From: Diphasiastrum complanatum
Taxonomy: Eukaryota > Streptophyta > Lycopodiopsida > Lycopodiales > Lycopodiaceae
Assembly (NCBI GenBank): GCA_029204225.1
Contig: CM055099.1
Coordinates: 39,529,192-39,593,191 of the forward strand
Reading direction: 5' to 3'
DNA: 64,000 bases
Both the position numbers and the translations under genes were made by a program. The notes under the pieces are model-generated. The model was not told the DNA's origin. It did not search any database and saw only the letters and a list, made by a program, of their open reading frames with translations. Each line of letters starts with the position of its first letter. Within the stretch, counting starts at the first letter, position 1. This document shows positions 45,950-57,460 of this stretch, piece by piece.

Positions 45950-47278
45950 GTTTAGAGGTAGGATATATAATTAGCATTTTGATAATCCTTGCCTCTTCTT
46001 GATTCTACTTCATAATTGAACTCATCTAATAACAATATCCATCTAGATACCCTACCTGAAAGATCGGATTTATTCACTAAATGTTTCCTACCATAGTGAT
46101 CTACGTGAAAAACAAAAGAGTATTTTAAAAGATAATGTCTAAATTTCTTTACTGAATAAATCATTCCTAGTGCTTCACGCTCTATAGCATAATAGTTCTT
46201 TTCTGATGTTGCAAGTTGTCTACCCACATAATAAATTGGGTAATCTATATTTTGGTCATCTTTTTGACTAAGTGACTACAACTATTGCAAATGATGATGT
46301 GTCTACATATACATGGAACTTTTTAGGCCAATCTGGAGGTGTAACTCCAGTTGCTTCTGCTGATGACTGTTTTAACTTACCAAAAGCTTGTTGATGGTCT
46401 TGTGACCAATGCTACTCAGCAGACTTTTTTAATAAACTTGTTAAAGGAGTTACTACTATGGCATAATCCTTAATTATCGTGTGATAATATCCTACGTGTC
46501 CTAGAAAACCTCTAAGCTCTCGTAGATTAGTTGGTTCTAATAACTCTAAAATCATTTTTACTTTTTTGATGTCGGCTTGAATACCGTCCTTCGAAATTTT
46601 ATGTTCTAACAGGATGCCTTCACTCATCCCAAAATAACACTTGGCCAGATGCAATTTAAGAGATGTTTCTTGACATCTTCTCAATGTCTTCTCTAATGCG
46701 TCTTAGTAGTCTTTAGTTGATGAATTGACACAAAAGTCATCCATGAAAATTTCTAAAAACTTCCTTAAAAAATTTTGAAAAATGTTTGTCATTATACGTT
46801 GGAATGTGGCAGGTGCATTACAAAGACCAAAGGGCATTCGCGTATGTGCGTAAAACCCCCAATCATTGGTAAAAGTGGTCTTGGGTCTATCTTCCTCTTT
46901 GATAAAAACTTGATAATAACCTGAGAATCCATCTAAAAAGCTATAATGTTCATGACCAACTATCTGGTCAAGAATAGTATCCGTATAAGGCAGAGGATGA
47001 TAATCCTTTGTTGTAGCAGCATTTTGTTTTCTAAAATCTTGGCAAACTCTAATCTTGCATGTGTTCTTCTTAGGTACTATAACTATTGGTGACACCCACT
47101 CACTGTTGAGAACAAGATATATAATACCTGCTCTAAGACATCTACCTAATTCATCTTTAACTAACAAGGAATACTTTGGATTCAATCTATATTGGCGCTG
47201 CCTAGCAGGTATTGTTCCCTGAATAAGATCTATTCTATGTTCTCCCCATTTAACTGGTATTCCTATTAAATCGTCCAT
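45950..47278 (-). pseudogene. gypsy 1 reverse transcriptase and RNase H
   Basis: RT occupies 47278-46703: LGRCLRAGIIYLVLNSEWVS, SPIVIVPKKN, CQDFRKQNAATTKDYHPLP, FSGYYQVFIKEEDRPKTTF, MPFGLCNAPATFQ and the active-site box FMDDF. The thumb and connection regions continue at 46684-46412 (LRGFLGHVGYYHTIIKDYA). RNase H is at 46227-45952 (SEKNYYAIEREALGMIY, HYLLKYSFVFHVDH). Stops at about 46701 and 46410-46230 break the polyprotein; the start of RNase H is lost in the break. Confidence 0.82.
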
Positions 47279-47361
47279 CGACCAAGCAAATATGTTTTAG
47301 TATTTGTGAAAAATTAATATATACTCTTCACGTTCTTGGTCCGATTGGTGTTTATATAAAT

Positions 47362-47942
47362 TCAAATTTTACTTTCATTAATTTCTATTTCTACATAATT
47401 AGTTTTATCTACCATCCCTTCGGTCATGCTTGCTCTGGTTCCACCCAGAACTTCCCTCGACTCGGATGTTGTTGGTATTTTCTCATCCTCGTCAAACTCA
47501 TAGCATTCTGTGAAATTGATCCAGGATTCAGTAGGTCTGCTCACCCCACCTCAAAAGGTGACCCCCTATTGGACTCTGTGAGAATGTCTGGAAAAAATAT
47601 TTGTTTGGTATTATAATAACATCTGCTTGATATAACCATGACCTTCCAAATAATCTCCTTCTTCTTTTAGTGGGTTATGACATCGGCTTGGTAGAGCCAT
47701 GGCCATCTTAATAATACTTTATACGACAATTCTCTTGTAGTCCTTAATATAATAAAATCCATCAGAAACTTATGGTCTCCAATATAGACTGTAACTTGGG
47801 ACAGTTCTCCTATCGGTGATCTTCTAGTTGCATTAGCTAATCTTAAATGTCTTAATGTGGGTGCTATTTTATGGTGAATGCCTAACTCGTATATTGTTAT
47901 TTTAGTCATTATATTTACGCTAGATCCGGAATCTATGGGCAC
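47362..47942 (-). pseudogene. gypsy 1 protease and linker to RT
   Basis: The 47942-47667 frame contains the active-site motif PIDSGSSVNI (intact DSG) and a flap-like region. After a break, the linker 47544-47362 (MSRPTESWINFTECYEFDED, ASMTEGMVDKTNYVEIEINE) matches the equivalent linker of gypsy 2. It cleaves the polyprotein in intact elements. Confidence 0.7.
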
Positions 47943-48059
47943 ACTATCTAAAATGCAGTCATTGATACTATCTGAATTTTGGGTTGACCTTCATCATTGT
48001 AGTTAACTAATCCTACGTTGACTAATGGTAACTTCGCTTTTCTTTTCTTTTTTTCTTTA

Positions 48060-49580
48060 TAAAAATTGTTTAATTTCTTTCTTATAATACTGATTATCCT
48101 CTAATAACTGTTTAAAAGTTATGTTGGGCATTCTGGAGACAAGGTCTTCTACTATATCATATGAACGGGTTCTAAGTGGTGATAGATCTCTAGGTATCTC
48201 ACTACTTATAACTGGATCTAAAAATGTTACTCTCTTCCGAACTAATATCAATATCATAATATTTTTCAGGAGGCCTGTCAAGGTCTAATTCTTTACTATT
48301 AGAAATTTCTACTGGTTGTTCTACGACTTTCATTTTTAATGTCGTATTTTTTGTGGATTTCGCAGATTTCATCTTTTTACTTTTATTCTTATCTTTAAGA
48401 GTTGAAGAATCTTTACTAATTCTAGTAGTTACTTTATTTATCTCTATGTCTAAATCAGACCATTGATGGTCTTGATCTTGTGATTCGGACTCTACTTCTA
48501 TCCTCTGAACTATCATGTCAGTGTTAGTTTTAGATGGCCGAAGGTCATATTCTCTAAGCGAATTTACAAACCTCGGTTTAGACCGCGGCTGTTGTGGCTG
48601 AGGACATTCAGTAGTGACATGCCCTTCACCTTTACAGTTAGCACAGAGCGGCACATATCCTACTGACCTTCTGGGTTCAGGGCTATCAGGCGAATAGTGA
48701 CCCGGGGCTCCGCAATTGTAGCAGGAACCCCTTACTCTGGGTGGAGGAGTGGAATCTCTTCTCCCCCCCTCTACGCAAAATAGTGTACTGTTGACCAGTA
48801 CGCAGTTTTGGTATATTGTTCTTTTGGTTAGTAGGAGTTGCAGTATAAGCTACTTCCTCATGATTATTAATCAAACAGAGGAATAATTTCTCTTCTAAAT
48901 AGCTAGTTTGTAAATTGGGACAGTTGGTCTTAGAATGACATTCCTTCCCACAATAACGATCCATTTTCTTAGTCAAGCTGCCCAAGAACCATTCGTTTTG
49001 CATAGGAACTGGATACTGGGCTCCTAACTTCTCTATTAAATTCTTAACTCTACGAGTATGTTTTTTAAGTGATTCCTTCAACTTTTTATCAACAGAATTA
49101 AGTTGAGCCAACAATCTAGTGGAGTATCCTATCTCCATAAACTGCTTAAGGAATGCTGCTTTTAAAGCGTTCCAAGTATTAAGCGTCTCCGGTACTAGTT
49201 GACTGTACCAAATCCTACTCAGGTGGTAAACTAGGAGGACTAGGTGGACTAGGTGGATCATGATCTAGGCTATGCTCAGATGATGGTTCTAATGAAGAAG
49301 ATTTTGACTCTGAACTTGGTTCGAAAGTGGAATCAGACTAATCTGATTCTGATGAATCTGTAGAACTTGGTGTTTTAACGGATCTTTCCTCAAATGAATC
49401 TCCAAATGTTGTAGTAGAGTTTATAAGATTGTTAAATGCTTCAGGTGTTAATCTCGCTCTAACTGACGAATTTCGTAAATTCTGCAAATACAAATCTCTA
49501 AGTTTCCTATATGCTTCTAATCGTTGTACACGCTCTAAACGTTTCTGTTCAATAGTTGCTTGAGAGTATGTTCTTGGCAT
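48060..49580 (-). pseudogene. gypsy 1 gag
   Basis: It starts at the ATG of MPRTYSQATIEQKRLERVQR (49580), 65 bases after the primer site. It has a Ser-rich acidic stretch, a capsid segment (NTWNALKAAFLKQFMEIGYS, 49175-49115), and knuckles CYNCGAPGHYSPDS (last Cys replaced by Ser) and CANCKGEGHVTTEC (about 48640-48720), followed by a basic and acidic linker. Stops after SSESD and in the 49.25-kb region break it. Gypsy 2 has the same N-terminus in shortened form. Confidence 0.75.
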
Positions 49581-49644
49581 GCGTTACATGAGAAAGATTC
49601 GTAGACTTAATACACTTAAAAATATTACAAAAGATGAAATTCAT

Positions 49645-49662
49645 CTCCCGGCAACGGTGCCA
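49645..49662 (-). other. primer-binding site of gypsy 1, tRNA-Asp type
   Basis: On the minus strand it reads TGGCACCGTTGCCGGGAG, one to two changes from the tRNA-Asp site TGGCGCCGTTGCCGGGGA. It lies five bases after the LTR's CA end. Confidence 0.85.
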
Positions 49663-49667
49663 AATTA

Positions 49668-51138
49668 TGTGGTGGCCTAGTCGTTATAGATTTCCACAAA
49701 ATCAATGAATTAAGTAGTATAAAAGATTTGACTGTTTTCCAAGAGAGAGAATAATCTCTTCTCTTGTATGATAAGTGTATGTAAGAAGGTGAATGGAATG
49801 TGATGTGTAATATTCACAATGAATACTACAGTGACATATCTGATTATCCAAAGGTATTTGGATAAATTTGCATCCAGAAACACCAATGGTAAAACGATTT
49901 GGTCAAGGTCTTTGATTATAAAGGTTACTTTATCTTTCAGGCTCTTCGGATAACAGTAAGCAATCAAATCAAAGAACAACTAGTAAGTAGATTCATCAAT
50001 AGTTCTTATCACAGGAAGCAAACATAATAGAGCATCAAACAAGTTCATTATTTGAACACATAGCTCATTCAGAATTGAAAGAAGTTCTGCTTATGGTTAT
50101 GCTTAACAGCTTCGGCTAATTCCTTGCACACATTAGTCAGAATTGTCGCTTTGGTGATTAGAGGACTAAAATTCAGTAAGAAATGAGAAATATGTGTGAT
50201 GTAGACAGAGAAGTAACACAAACAGTTACAGATCGTACAGAGTGTATTCACTCAATTGATAAGAAGTAATACTATAAGAGATGGCAGAGAGAAAGAATGC
50301 TCAAGCTTATAGAAACTAGCTCTCTTCTCTCTCTATTGATACTCAAATCTGTGCGTATGCATATGTACAATTGTGAAAGATTTCAGATCCTTAAGATCCA
50401 ATCTACTTGAATGATCTTTGGTTAGAAAGAGAAATACACTACCAATCTCACCAATGTAGAAAAATCAGCATCTACACACAATTTGAGATGCAAACACTAA
50501 TAGAACTTGATCAAACTTGAATGAACTGATTATGGACTGTTGTTGTCTGTACAAAACCAGCAAGCTATTGTATTTCACACGTGTGAATCCAAAAATAGCA
50601 AATATAGATCATTCTACACATAGAATTGCAAGCAATCACCAAGATAGTGCACCAATGGATAGTAGAACCCAAGAGAACCATGTATAAGCATGAAATGAGA
50701 TAAAGAAGAGAGAAGATCACTCTCTCCACAAGTTACATCCTTTTATAACAGGTCCAAACCCTATTTGGCCACTTGGCTTTTCCACCAAAATGCTAACCCT
50801 ACTAATTTTGGGTCTAGATTCAATGTACCAAACTTATTCAAATTGAATCTACTCAAACTCGCATTCTATCTTTCCGACAATTTCAAAAAGTGTTTATTCA
50901 AATGAAATTTAGACTAATGAACTTTGAAAAGTCAACCTCTAAGTCTAAAACAAGTTTTGGCCTCAATATGCCAAATATGGAAATATTGCAAAATGTGATG
51001 AAACTAGTTGAATCTTTAACACAATGGCACGAAGTGTCGACCTTATAAGAACGATCAGCGGCCTGAATGTCGTTTACCAACCGTTAAGATGTCAGTTGAA
51101 ATCCACTAATGCGCCTCTATAGAACGTCGCACAAAACA
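49668..51138 (-). repeat. 5' LTR of gypsy 1 (about 1.47 kb)
   Basis: On the minus strand it starts TGTTTTGTGCGACG (51138) and ends CCACCACA (49668). A TATA-like TTATAAAAGG lies near 50745-50755. It contains the 14-bp perfect palindrome TTCACACGTGTGAA (50575-50588). The start is inferred from TG...CA ends; no target duplication can be checked because the 3' LTR is absent. Confidence 0.65.
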
Positions 51139-51469
51139 TTGCGAGTTCTAACCTAAATATGAATTTACAAGGTGCAAATAGGCCTTTGCATGAATTTAGG
51201 CACTATAGCACATTTACATGTATAAAAATTGAAAATTTTTGCAATATAAAAATAACTTTGGATATGTGGGATCATGAGGCTCCACATACGGTATGCAAAA
51301 TGCCAAATACTTTTTCAATTGGCTTGCACTACAAGATGGACTTCCCAATCTGGAAGAGGTAATCTTCGATTAATAACATTTAATTGTGTTTTTGTTTTTT
51401 TTCATAATCACATTCCTAATAGCTAATCTTTGATTAATAACATTTAACTATGTTTTTGTTTTTTCAGTT
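51139..51469. other. non-coding spacer
   Basis: No recognised gene or repeat. The 67-codon ORF at 51159 has no motif. Confidence 0.5.
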
Positions 51470-51640
51470 TAAATGCCCGAAGGTCTCCCCAATGGAGATA
51501 ATGCACTTCAGGGAGGAGACCATAAGGCTTGTGATCGAAAATTCATATCTAGTTGCAGTGGCAGCGTGTTCTCAGCCCAAGCTACTTCCAACTGGAGAAA
51601 TGGATGTAGAGATCATAGAAAGTTGGTACTAATAAAAAGT
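51470..51640 (+). pseudogene. conserved-frame module, copy 1
   Basis: One frame reads KVSPMEIMHFREETIRLVIE then NSYLVAVAACSQPK. It is repeated in diverged form at 52083-52225, with amino acids better conserved than bases. It is flanked on the left by CAG after a T-rich tract (TTTTTGTTTTTTCAG), which looks like a splice acceptor. The protein family is unknown. Confidence 0.35.
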
Positions 51641-52082
51641 TGGTCTCCTTGGATGTGGATGAGACACATGTACAGAAAAAAATTATAGAAATATATTTAC
51701 AGTTTTCTATGGTTGTTCTTACATATTTGTTTTCATGCTACTAGTTTATGTTATTATTCATGCATCTTCAATTTCTATGGTTTTCCTGCATGTTTGTTTT
51801 TCATAGCCTTGGTCTGCCTTGCCTTTACCATGGTTTTTTTTGGATAAGTTCAGAAAGATAATCTGATCGAATCTTTTCCACAACCAATCCAAACATGCGA
51901 CATAAGTTCACTTAGATTTGTTGCGACAAAGCTTTGATCAGATCATCTTTTGAACATATCCAAATATGCCAAGATGAGGACATACAGACCAAGGCAATGA
52001 AGACCAAAAATACAACTGATATATTCGAGACTTCAACAAGGGCAAGCGTCGATTCGATATTTGATTGTAGTGGTCACTGGAG
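51641..52082. other. spacer between the two modules
   Basis: AT-rich with no gene seen. GATGTGGATGAGACACATG-like sequence follows copy 1. Confidence 0.4.
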
Positions 52083-52225
52083 TTCAAGTGACTGAAGATC
52101 TCCCCAATGGAGATAATGCATTTCCTAAAGGAGACAATGAATCTTGTTATCGAAGACTCATATTATCTATTTGCAATTACATTGTGTTCTGCACCATGGA
52201 AATGGAGATCATAAAAATGAAAGAG
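52083..52225 (+). pseudogene. conserved-frame module, copy 2
   Basis: The frame reads KISPMEIMHFLKETMNLVIE then DSYYLFAITLCSAPW, paralogous to copy 1 some 610 bp upstream. It is unrecognised as a family. Confidence 0.35.
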
Positions 52226-52806
52226 TCTCATAGAAAAAGTGGTTCATATATTTTCAAAAATGATGTATACAAAAAATTGTATTACATAATATAAAATTCC
52301 ATTATTCATAATCTATGGATCTTCAATTTCAATGGATGTTCCAATGTCTTTGCATTTTATATGCTCTTCATGCCTTACTCTTACCTGCACAAGAGAAATT
52401 GTTTTAGTTGATATATTTTTTGAAATTGATTCACTTAGAAATAGAAAAAAAGAAATATTTTCATATGGCATAACGTACCTTTACACCATTCAATCGAAAT
52501 TGATAATACTGAGGTAGATCAAATTGTAACATGTCTAATTCTGATCAATTGTGATTGAGACACCAATCTTTCTCGACCTCAACCATTGCAAGAATGTTGT
52601 CATTTCTTTTCACTGTTATCTGAAGTTGCTCTTGAGGGTTTATACCAAAATCTTGATCAAGTGGCTTTCATTATTTTTGTTCTCCGAACATTGCGTTTGG
52701 TAAAAAAATCAACAAAAATAGTAAAAGGTAGATACCAACTTAATCTATTATTCTTTGATCTAGTACTACATTTTAATATACTCTGAATATCAATATATAG
52801 CCTAGA
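52226..52806. other. non-coding spacer
   Basis: AT-rich. Short ORFs at 52332 and 52586 have no motif. Confidence 0.5.
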
Positions 52807-53411
52807 TCAAAAACTTTCTGAAATTGCTACATCAGAAAAAATCCATTCCTCACTCAAAAAATCTGGTAGAGGATATGACTCTAATCTACCAACTAAACCA
52901 TTTTTATCAAGAAAATAGGTGTGATCATAAAAGAAAACTCCTAACTCTGATTTTGGAGAATGACCTTTATATTGTAAAATGTCGATATCCAAATGTATGA
53001 CATCGATTATTCCTGTAATCAATTGAACTGTTTGTCATTCAACAAAATTTGGTGGATACAAATATGCAAAACCAACAAAAACATCACAAGAAAAATATAA
53101 TTAAAAAAAAATGCTAACTCTAAAAAAATTAAATCTGAAAACTTACAATTGCATTTTCTTCTATCATTTGGATTCAAATCATGAATGTTGAGCTCATTGT
53201 GAAGATAAGCATGCTGAACTAAAACTTTTGTGATAGATTGACCGGCAGGTGATACTTTGAAATTCATTATCCTACATTTCCAAGAACTTCTATATATGCT
53301 ATCTGATCTTTTTCTTTTCCGGAATGAGCCTTTTGTAGAGGGATGCATCAAGATCCATTGATATTTTTGATATATTCTTGGTATCCATTGATCTTCTGCA
53401 TTTTTTTCCAT
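52807..53411 (-). CDS. unknown two-exon gene, 161 aa
   Basis: My model is exon 1 53411-53147, a 119-bp intron (donor GTAAGT at 53146, acceptor AAACAG at 53028), and exon 2 53027-52807. The frame is kept and gives 161 codons plus TGA. The protein reads MEKNAEDQWIPRIYQKYQWI, a basic cluster (SFRKRKRSDSIYRSSWKCRI), VSPAGQSITKVLVQHAYLHN, then across the junction LITGIIDVIHLDIDILQYKG and the acidic C-terminus PDFLSEEWIFSDVAISESF. The frame is open about 17 codons upstream of this ATG, so the true start may be in an earlier exon. I recognise no domain. Consistent splice sites and no stops argue it is or recently was functional, but it lies among transposons and could be part of one. Confidence 0.45.
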
Positions 53412-53879
53412 TGCAAATATTGACTGCCTCAATGGTTTCTCTTGGTCTCCGATTATGTGTAGTCATTAGTTGAAAATAAGTGTATGCAAGCTGAGAACAG
53501 GGAGAATGAAGAGATTGAGAGGTAAACCTAAGAATGACAATCCAAAATAAGAGATAGAATGAAGAAAATGAGAGGTATACCTATGAATGAAAAAAAGTTC
53601 CTAAACTACAAGGATTAATTAACTACAATTCATGACTATTGACGTCAAATCAACCTCGAGTTTACAATGACGGGTAGCATAAGAGTGTTCGAGCAGTAAC
53701 TGTGGTCCAATCACAATTGTTTGTTTTGTCCAACGGGATATTTGAAAATCACAAAATAAGGAGACAATTGTGATAAAAATGCAGCAAAATAATCTCATTT
53801 GATCCTAGAAATGATGGAGAAAACACCTACATAAGATCCAAACAAGATCTAGAAGCTAGATTACTAATCAATGCATTAA

Positions 53880-54838
53880 GGCATTCTGAACTAATGGTGG
53901 CGGCGAATACCTCTCTAATGAGATGTCCAAGTACATGGCTGAACATGGCATTAGAAGATAGTTCACCACTTCCTATTCACCTCAACAAAATGATATTGCA
54001 GAAAGGAAGCATCGAACTCTTCTCAACTCATCCAGATCCATGCTACATCAAGCACACCTACCTGTGAAGTTCTGGAAGCTACTGCCACAGCAGAACAAAT
54101 CCAGCACCAAAGTCGTCAACAACAAAACTCCTCATAAAGCTTGGCATGGGCACAAGCCTAGTGTCAGCAATTCAAAAATCTTTGGTTATATATGTTTTGT
54201 TCATATTCCTAAACAGCTTAGGAAGAAGCTGGATCATAGGACAAATAAATGTATTTTCATTGGCTATCCTGATGAACATAAAGCTTATAAAGTTTATGAT
54301 CCATCAACCAATGTAGTATTTGTCTCTAGAGTGTAATATCTAAAGAACATACATACTATGAATTTAACAACCATCGATAAACGATGCTATGTCATTTCAT
54401 CATATTTTACGTAGCATGGAATCTTCCAACGTTTGATGTTCCTTCTACAGAACCTGCAACTACAGCTATAGAAGTCGAGCAGCTGGCAATACCTGTCATC
54501 AGGCCAGACCAGACCAAGCTAGCTCGAACAGATCTGGAGAAATTCATGAAGAAGCGTCATCGCATCCTGGTCAACCAAACGTCTGCAGATCCTCATGGAC
54601 TAGGACAGTTCTTGAGAGGTATACACCTCAATCATTCTGGACTTCATCAGAAAAACCAGAGAGCCTAGCTGAAGCAATTAACTCCAAGAATGTTGTGAAG
54701 TGGCAAGAAGGGGGGAAAGCGAGTACTAGACAACAAGTGGATCTTCAAGAAAACGATCAACTCTGATGGTTCCATTGCTAAATGGAAAGCACGGCTGGTG
54801 GCTAAAGGATTCACTCAAGTCCAAGGAGTGAATTATGA
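53880..54838 (+). pseudogene. Ty1/copia pol fragment (integrase to start of RT)
   Basis: Pieces in several frames read GGGEYLSNEMSKYMAEHGIR, stop, FTTSYSPQQNDIAERKHRT and MLHQAHLPVKFWK (integrase core), NKTPHKAWHGHKPSVSNSKI and KLDHRTNKCIFIGYPDEHKA (integrase C-terminal region), SLAEAINSKNVVKWQE, and DNKWIFKKTINSDGSIAKWK, ARLVAKGFTQVQGVNYE (start of RT). It stops at about 54838, exactly where minus-strand gypsy integrase sequence begins. It is a different lineage from copia A. No LTR is seen. Confidence 0.8.
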
Positions 54839-54839
54839 A

Positions 54840-55750
54840 GTTCTTCAAAGCAAAATGTCCACCAGCATCTTCTGAGTGTAAGGCTTTAACAACCTTTTTA
54901 ATGTCTTCAGTTTCGAGACATCTTCGTAGTTGATGGTCAGCACCAAGCTTGTACAAAACATTGTTAATAATTGTATAAGGTGCTACTTTATATTGAAAAA
55001 CTGTCTTTTGCTCCAAATCGTAACCATTCAAATATATTCCAATCCTTAAGATAAATAATAATATCATAATATAACGAATTTGTAGATGAAATATCAAATA
55101 AATGTTCATCTAAAAAATCATCATTGATAGGATCTTCAATTTTTTCAATGCTGAGTCGCGATAGATAATCAGCATTCGTATGATATTTTCCTTGACGAAG
55201 CTCTACTTGATAAGTAAATTCTTGCAGAAGTAGAACCCATCGAGTAATTCGTCCTAATAGATCTGGTTTATTTACAAGATACTTAAGAGCATAATGATCC
55301 ACATGAAAAATAAATGCATATCCCAGCAAATAATGTCGAAATTTTTTAACAGTGAAAATCATGCCAAGTGCTTCCCTTTCTGTAGCCGAATAATTCTTCT
55401 CTGATGCACTGAGCTGTCGACTCGCATAGTAGATGGGATGATCCTTCTTTTGGTCGTTCTTCCAGCTTAGACTGATGCCAATAGCAAATGCAGAAACATC
55501 CACATAACTATGAAATAAAATAGCCCAGTTGGGTGGTCTCAGAATAGGAGCATTAATCAACCTTTGCTTAAGATCTTTGAATGCTTTCTGCTGTTCATTC
55601 GTCCACGAGTATTCTACTTGTTTCTTCAGTTGATGTGTAAGAGAGACAGCAATAGAAACATGATTTTGAACTTCTGTAATAGCCAACATGTCCTAAGAAA
55701 GCTCTTAGTTCATGTAAATTGGTTGGCATCTGGAGATTCTTTATAAGCTC
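54840..55750 (-). pseudogene. gypsy 2 RNase H and truncated integrase start
   Basis: The 55689-54988 frame shows the RT connection and RNase H: EYSWTNEQQKAFKDLKQRLI, SYVDVSAFAIGISL (the usual DAS reads DVS), SATEREALGMIFTVKKFRHY, FIFHVDHYALKYLVNKPDL and NADYLSRLS. A frameshift leads into 55109-54840 with LYKLGADHQLRRCLE and the integrase zinc-domain start ALHSEDAGGHFALKN, then the junction with copia sequence. Confidence 0.8.
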
Positions 55751-55774
55751 GACTTTATCTTTGTCGAATTATGT

Positions 55775-56660
55775 TTATCTGTTAGATATTCTGTGTCCAA
55801 GCAATATTCCTTCTTTCATAAAAAAATATTTCTCTGGATGAAGAGATAAACAAGTATCTCGACACCGTTGCAATGTTAATTTCAGCTTCTGCAGGTGTGT
55901 CTTTATATCACTATATACACAGAAATCATCAATAAATATTTTGAGAAAAGTTCTCAGGAAGGCAGCGGAGATTAATATCATAATTCACTGAAAAGTTGTT
56001 GGAGCGTTACAAAGACCAAAGGGAATTTTGTGTAGGCATAAGTGCCCCAATCCGTAGTGAATGTGGTCTTTGAACGATCCTCCTTTTGCACTCCAACCTG
56101 ATCATATCCAGAAAAGTCATCACAGAAACTGTAATGCCTCTGACCAACAACCTGATCTAAGATGGAATCAGTGAAAGGCAGAGGACGATGGTCCTTCCTT
56201 GTGGCAGCATTGAGTTTGCGAAAATCCTGGCATATTCTTATTTTGCCAGTCTTCTTCTTTGGGATGACAACAATGGGTAAAACCCATTCACTACTTAAGA
56301 CGAGATAGATTATACCTGCCTTAAGGTGCTTGTTAAGTTCGTCCTTAACCATGAGAGAGTACTTAGAATTGAGATGATATTGTCTATGTCGAATAGGTAC
56401 AACATCTTCCTTAAGATCAACTCGGTGCTCTCCAAATTCTGCAGATACCCTTCAAATCATCGAGCGACCAGACAAAAATGTCTTGATACTCCTTCAATAG
56501 TTCAGTGAATTCCACTAACTCCGTTTCTCCAAGTGACTTTGAAACATGCACAAATCTGCTAGGTGCAAGTTCAATCAGTTCAGTAGAATCTGATAAAATG
56601 ATACCTTCTGTCATATTGGCCTTAGTATGGCCATAAATTTCACGCATGGTTGACTCCACA
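55775..56660 (-). pseudogene. gypsy 2 reverse transcriptase
   Basis: The 56659-56417 frame is the linker (MREIYGHTKANMTEGII, ELLKEYQDIFVWSLDDLKG). The 56352-55978 frame is the RT fingers and palm (ELNKHLKAGIIYLVLSSEWV, ICQDFRKLNAATRKDHRPLP, FSGYDQVGVQKEDRSKTTF). It shifts frame before the expected MPFGLCNAP and continues at 55981-55775 with FLKIFIDDFCVYS, the DD active site, and CRDTCLSLHPEKYFF. At least three shifts make it inactive. Confidence 0.8.
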
Positions 56661-56680
56661 GATGTTTTCTTATCGTCAAC

Positions 56681-57460
56681 CTAGTTCTTGTTACCAAATT
56701 CGTGTTCAGATTCGTCATTCGAATCGTTAGACTCTTTCGAGTTCGTGTCTGCAACATTAATTTCTTCATACGAAACATCCTCTTCAGCGTCACAGGCATC
56801 GAAGAATTCTTCGTCATCAGCATTCTCATAACATTCAAAGTACTGCACTTCAATATCAGATCCATTGGGAAAAATATTCAAGGCATACGAAGATTCTTCT
56901 GATGTAAAGTTGGTGTCGGACAAAGGAGTTTCACCTTCATAATTGTCACAACTCCAGGTTATGATTTTTTTCGTTGGATTACCTTGGTTATTGGTCTCAC
57001 CAGTCTGAAATCTCAGCTCTCTGGATTTCCAATGTACACTTGCATTTGATTGATAAAGCCAAGGTCGTCCAATCAGCACTGAATAGGATGACAAACCGAT
57101 TGGTTTGATAACAATGAAATTCACTGTGAATGGCTTGGCTTGAATGTAGACAATGACATCCTTCATTTCTCCAACAGGTTTTCGTCATGTCGAATCAGCT
57201 AACTTGATGTTTCGCTGTGTCGGCTGAATGTCAGTCAGCCCAGAGCATGAGCTGTGTCTTCTATTATTATATTTACACTGGAACCAAAGTCAATTGGCAC
57301 TTTTTCGATCAGGCATCCCGCAATGGTAATATCAATCTCAGGTGCACCGAGATCACCTAAATCGATAGACAAAACACCAGCATCTGGCAGAGAAATTTTT
57401 TTTCTTTTTGGGCACAGAAAGACCTTTCAGTTGCTTTCTGTAACAAGTGTTATCTGCCAA
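56681..57460 (-). pseudogene. gypsy 2 protease and acidic linker
   Basis: The protease frame reads APEIDITIAGCLIEKVPIDF then GSSVNIIIEDTAHALG. The active-site DSG reads DFG, so the catalytic context is damaged. The 57166-56681 frame continues MKDVIVYIQAKPFTVNFIVI, SVLIGRPWLYQSNASVHWKS and a strongly Asp/Glu-rich region (ECYENADDEEFFDACDAEED), as in gypsy 1 (FTECYEFDEDE). Confidence 0.72.

Larger units (their letters stand above)
44655..51138 (-). mobile_element. Ty3/gypsy retrotransposon 1 (5' LTR present, 3' LTR not found)
   Basis: On the minus strand the order is 5' LTR (51138-49668), tRNA-Asp-type primer site, gag, protease, RT, RNase H, integrase: the gypsy order. Integrase ends about 44655 with no polypurine tract or 3' LTR after it. 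Many single stops and shifts split the frame, but every domain remains recognisable. It belongs to the same family as element 2 at 54.8-60.1 kb: same gag start, same protein order, and the same 5-nt spacer between LTR and primer site. Confidence 0.85.
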
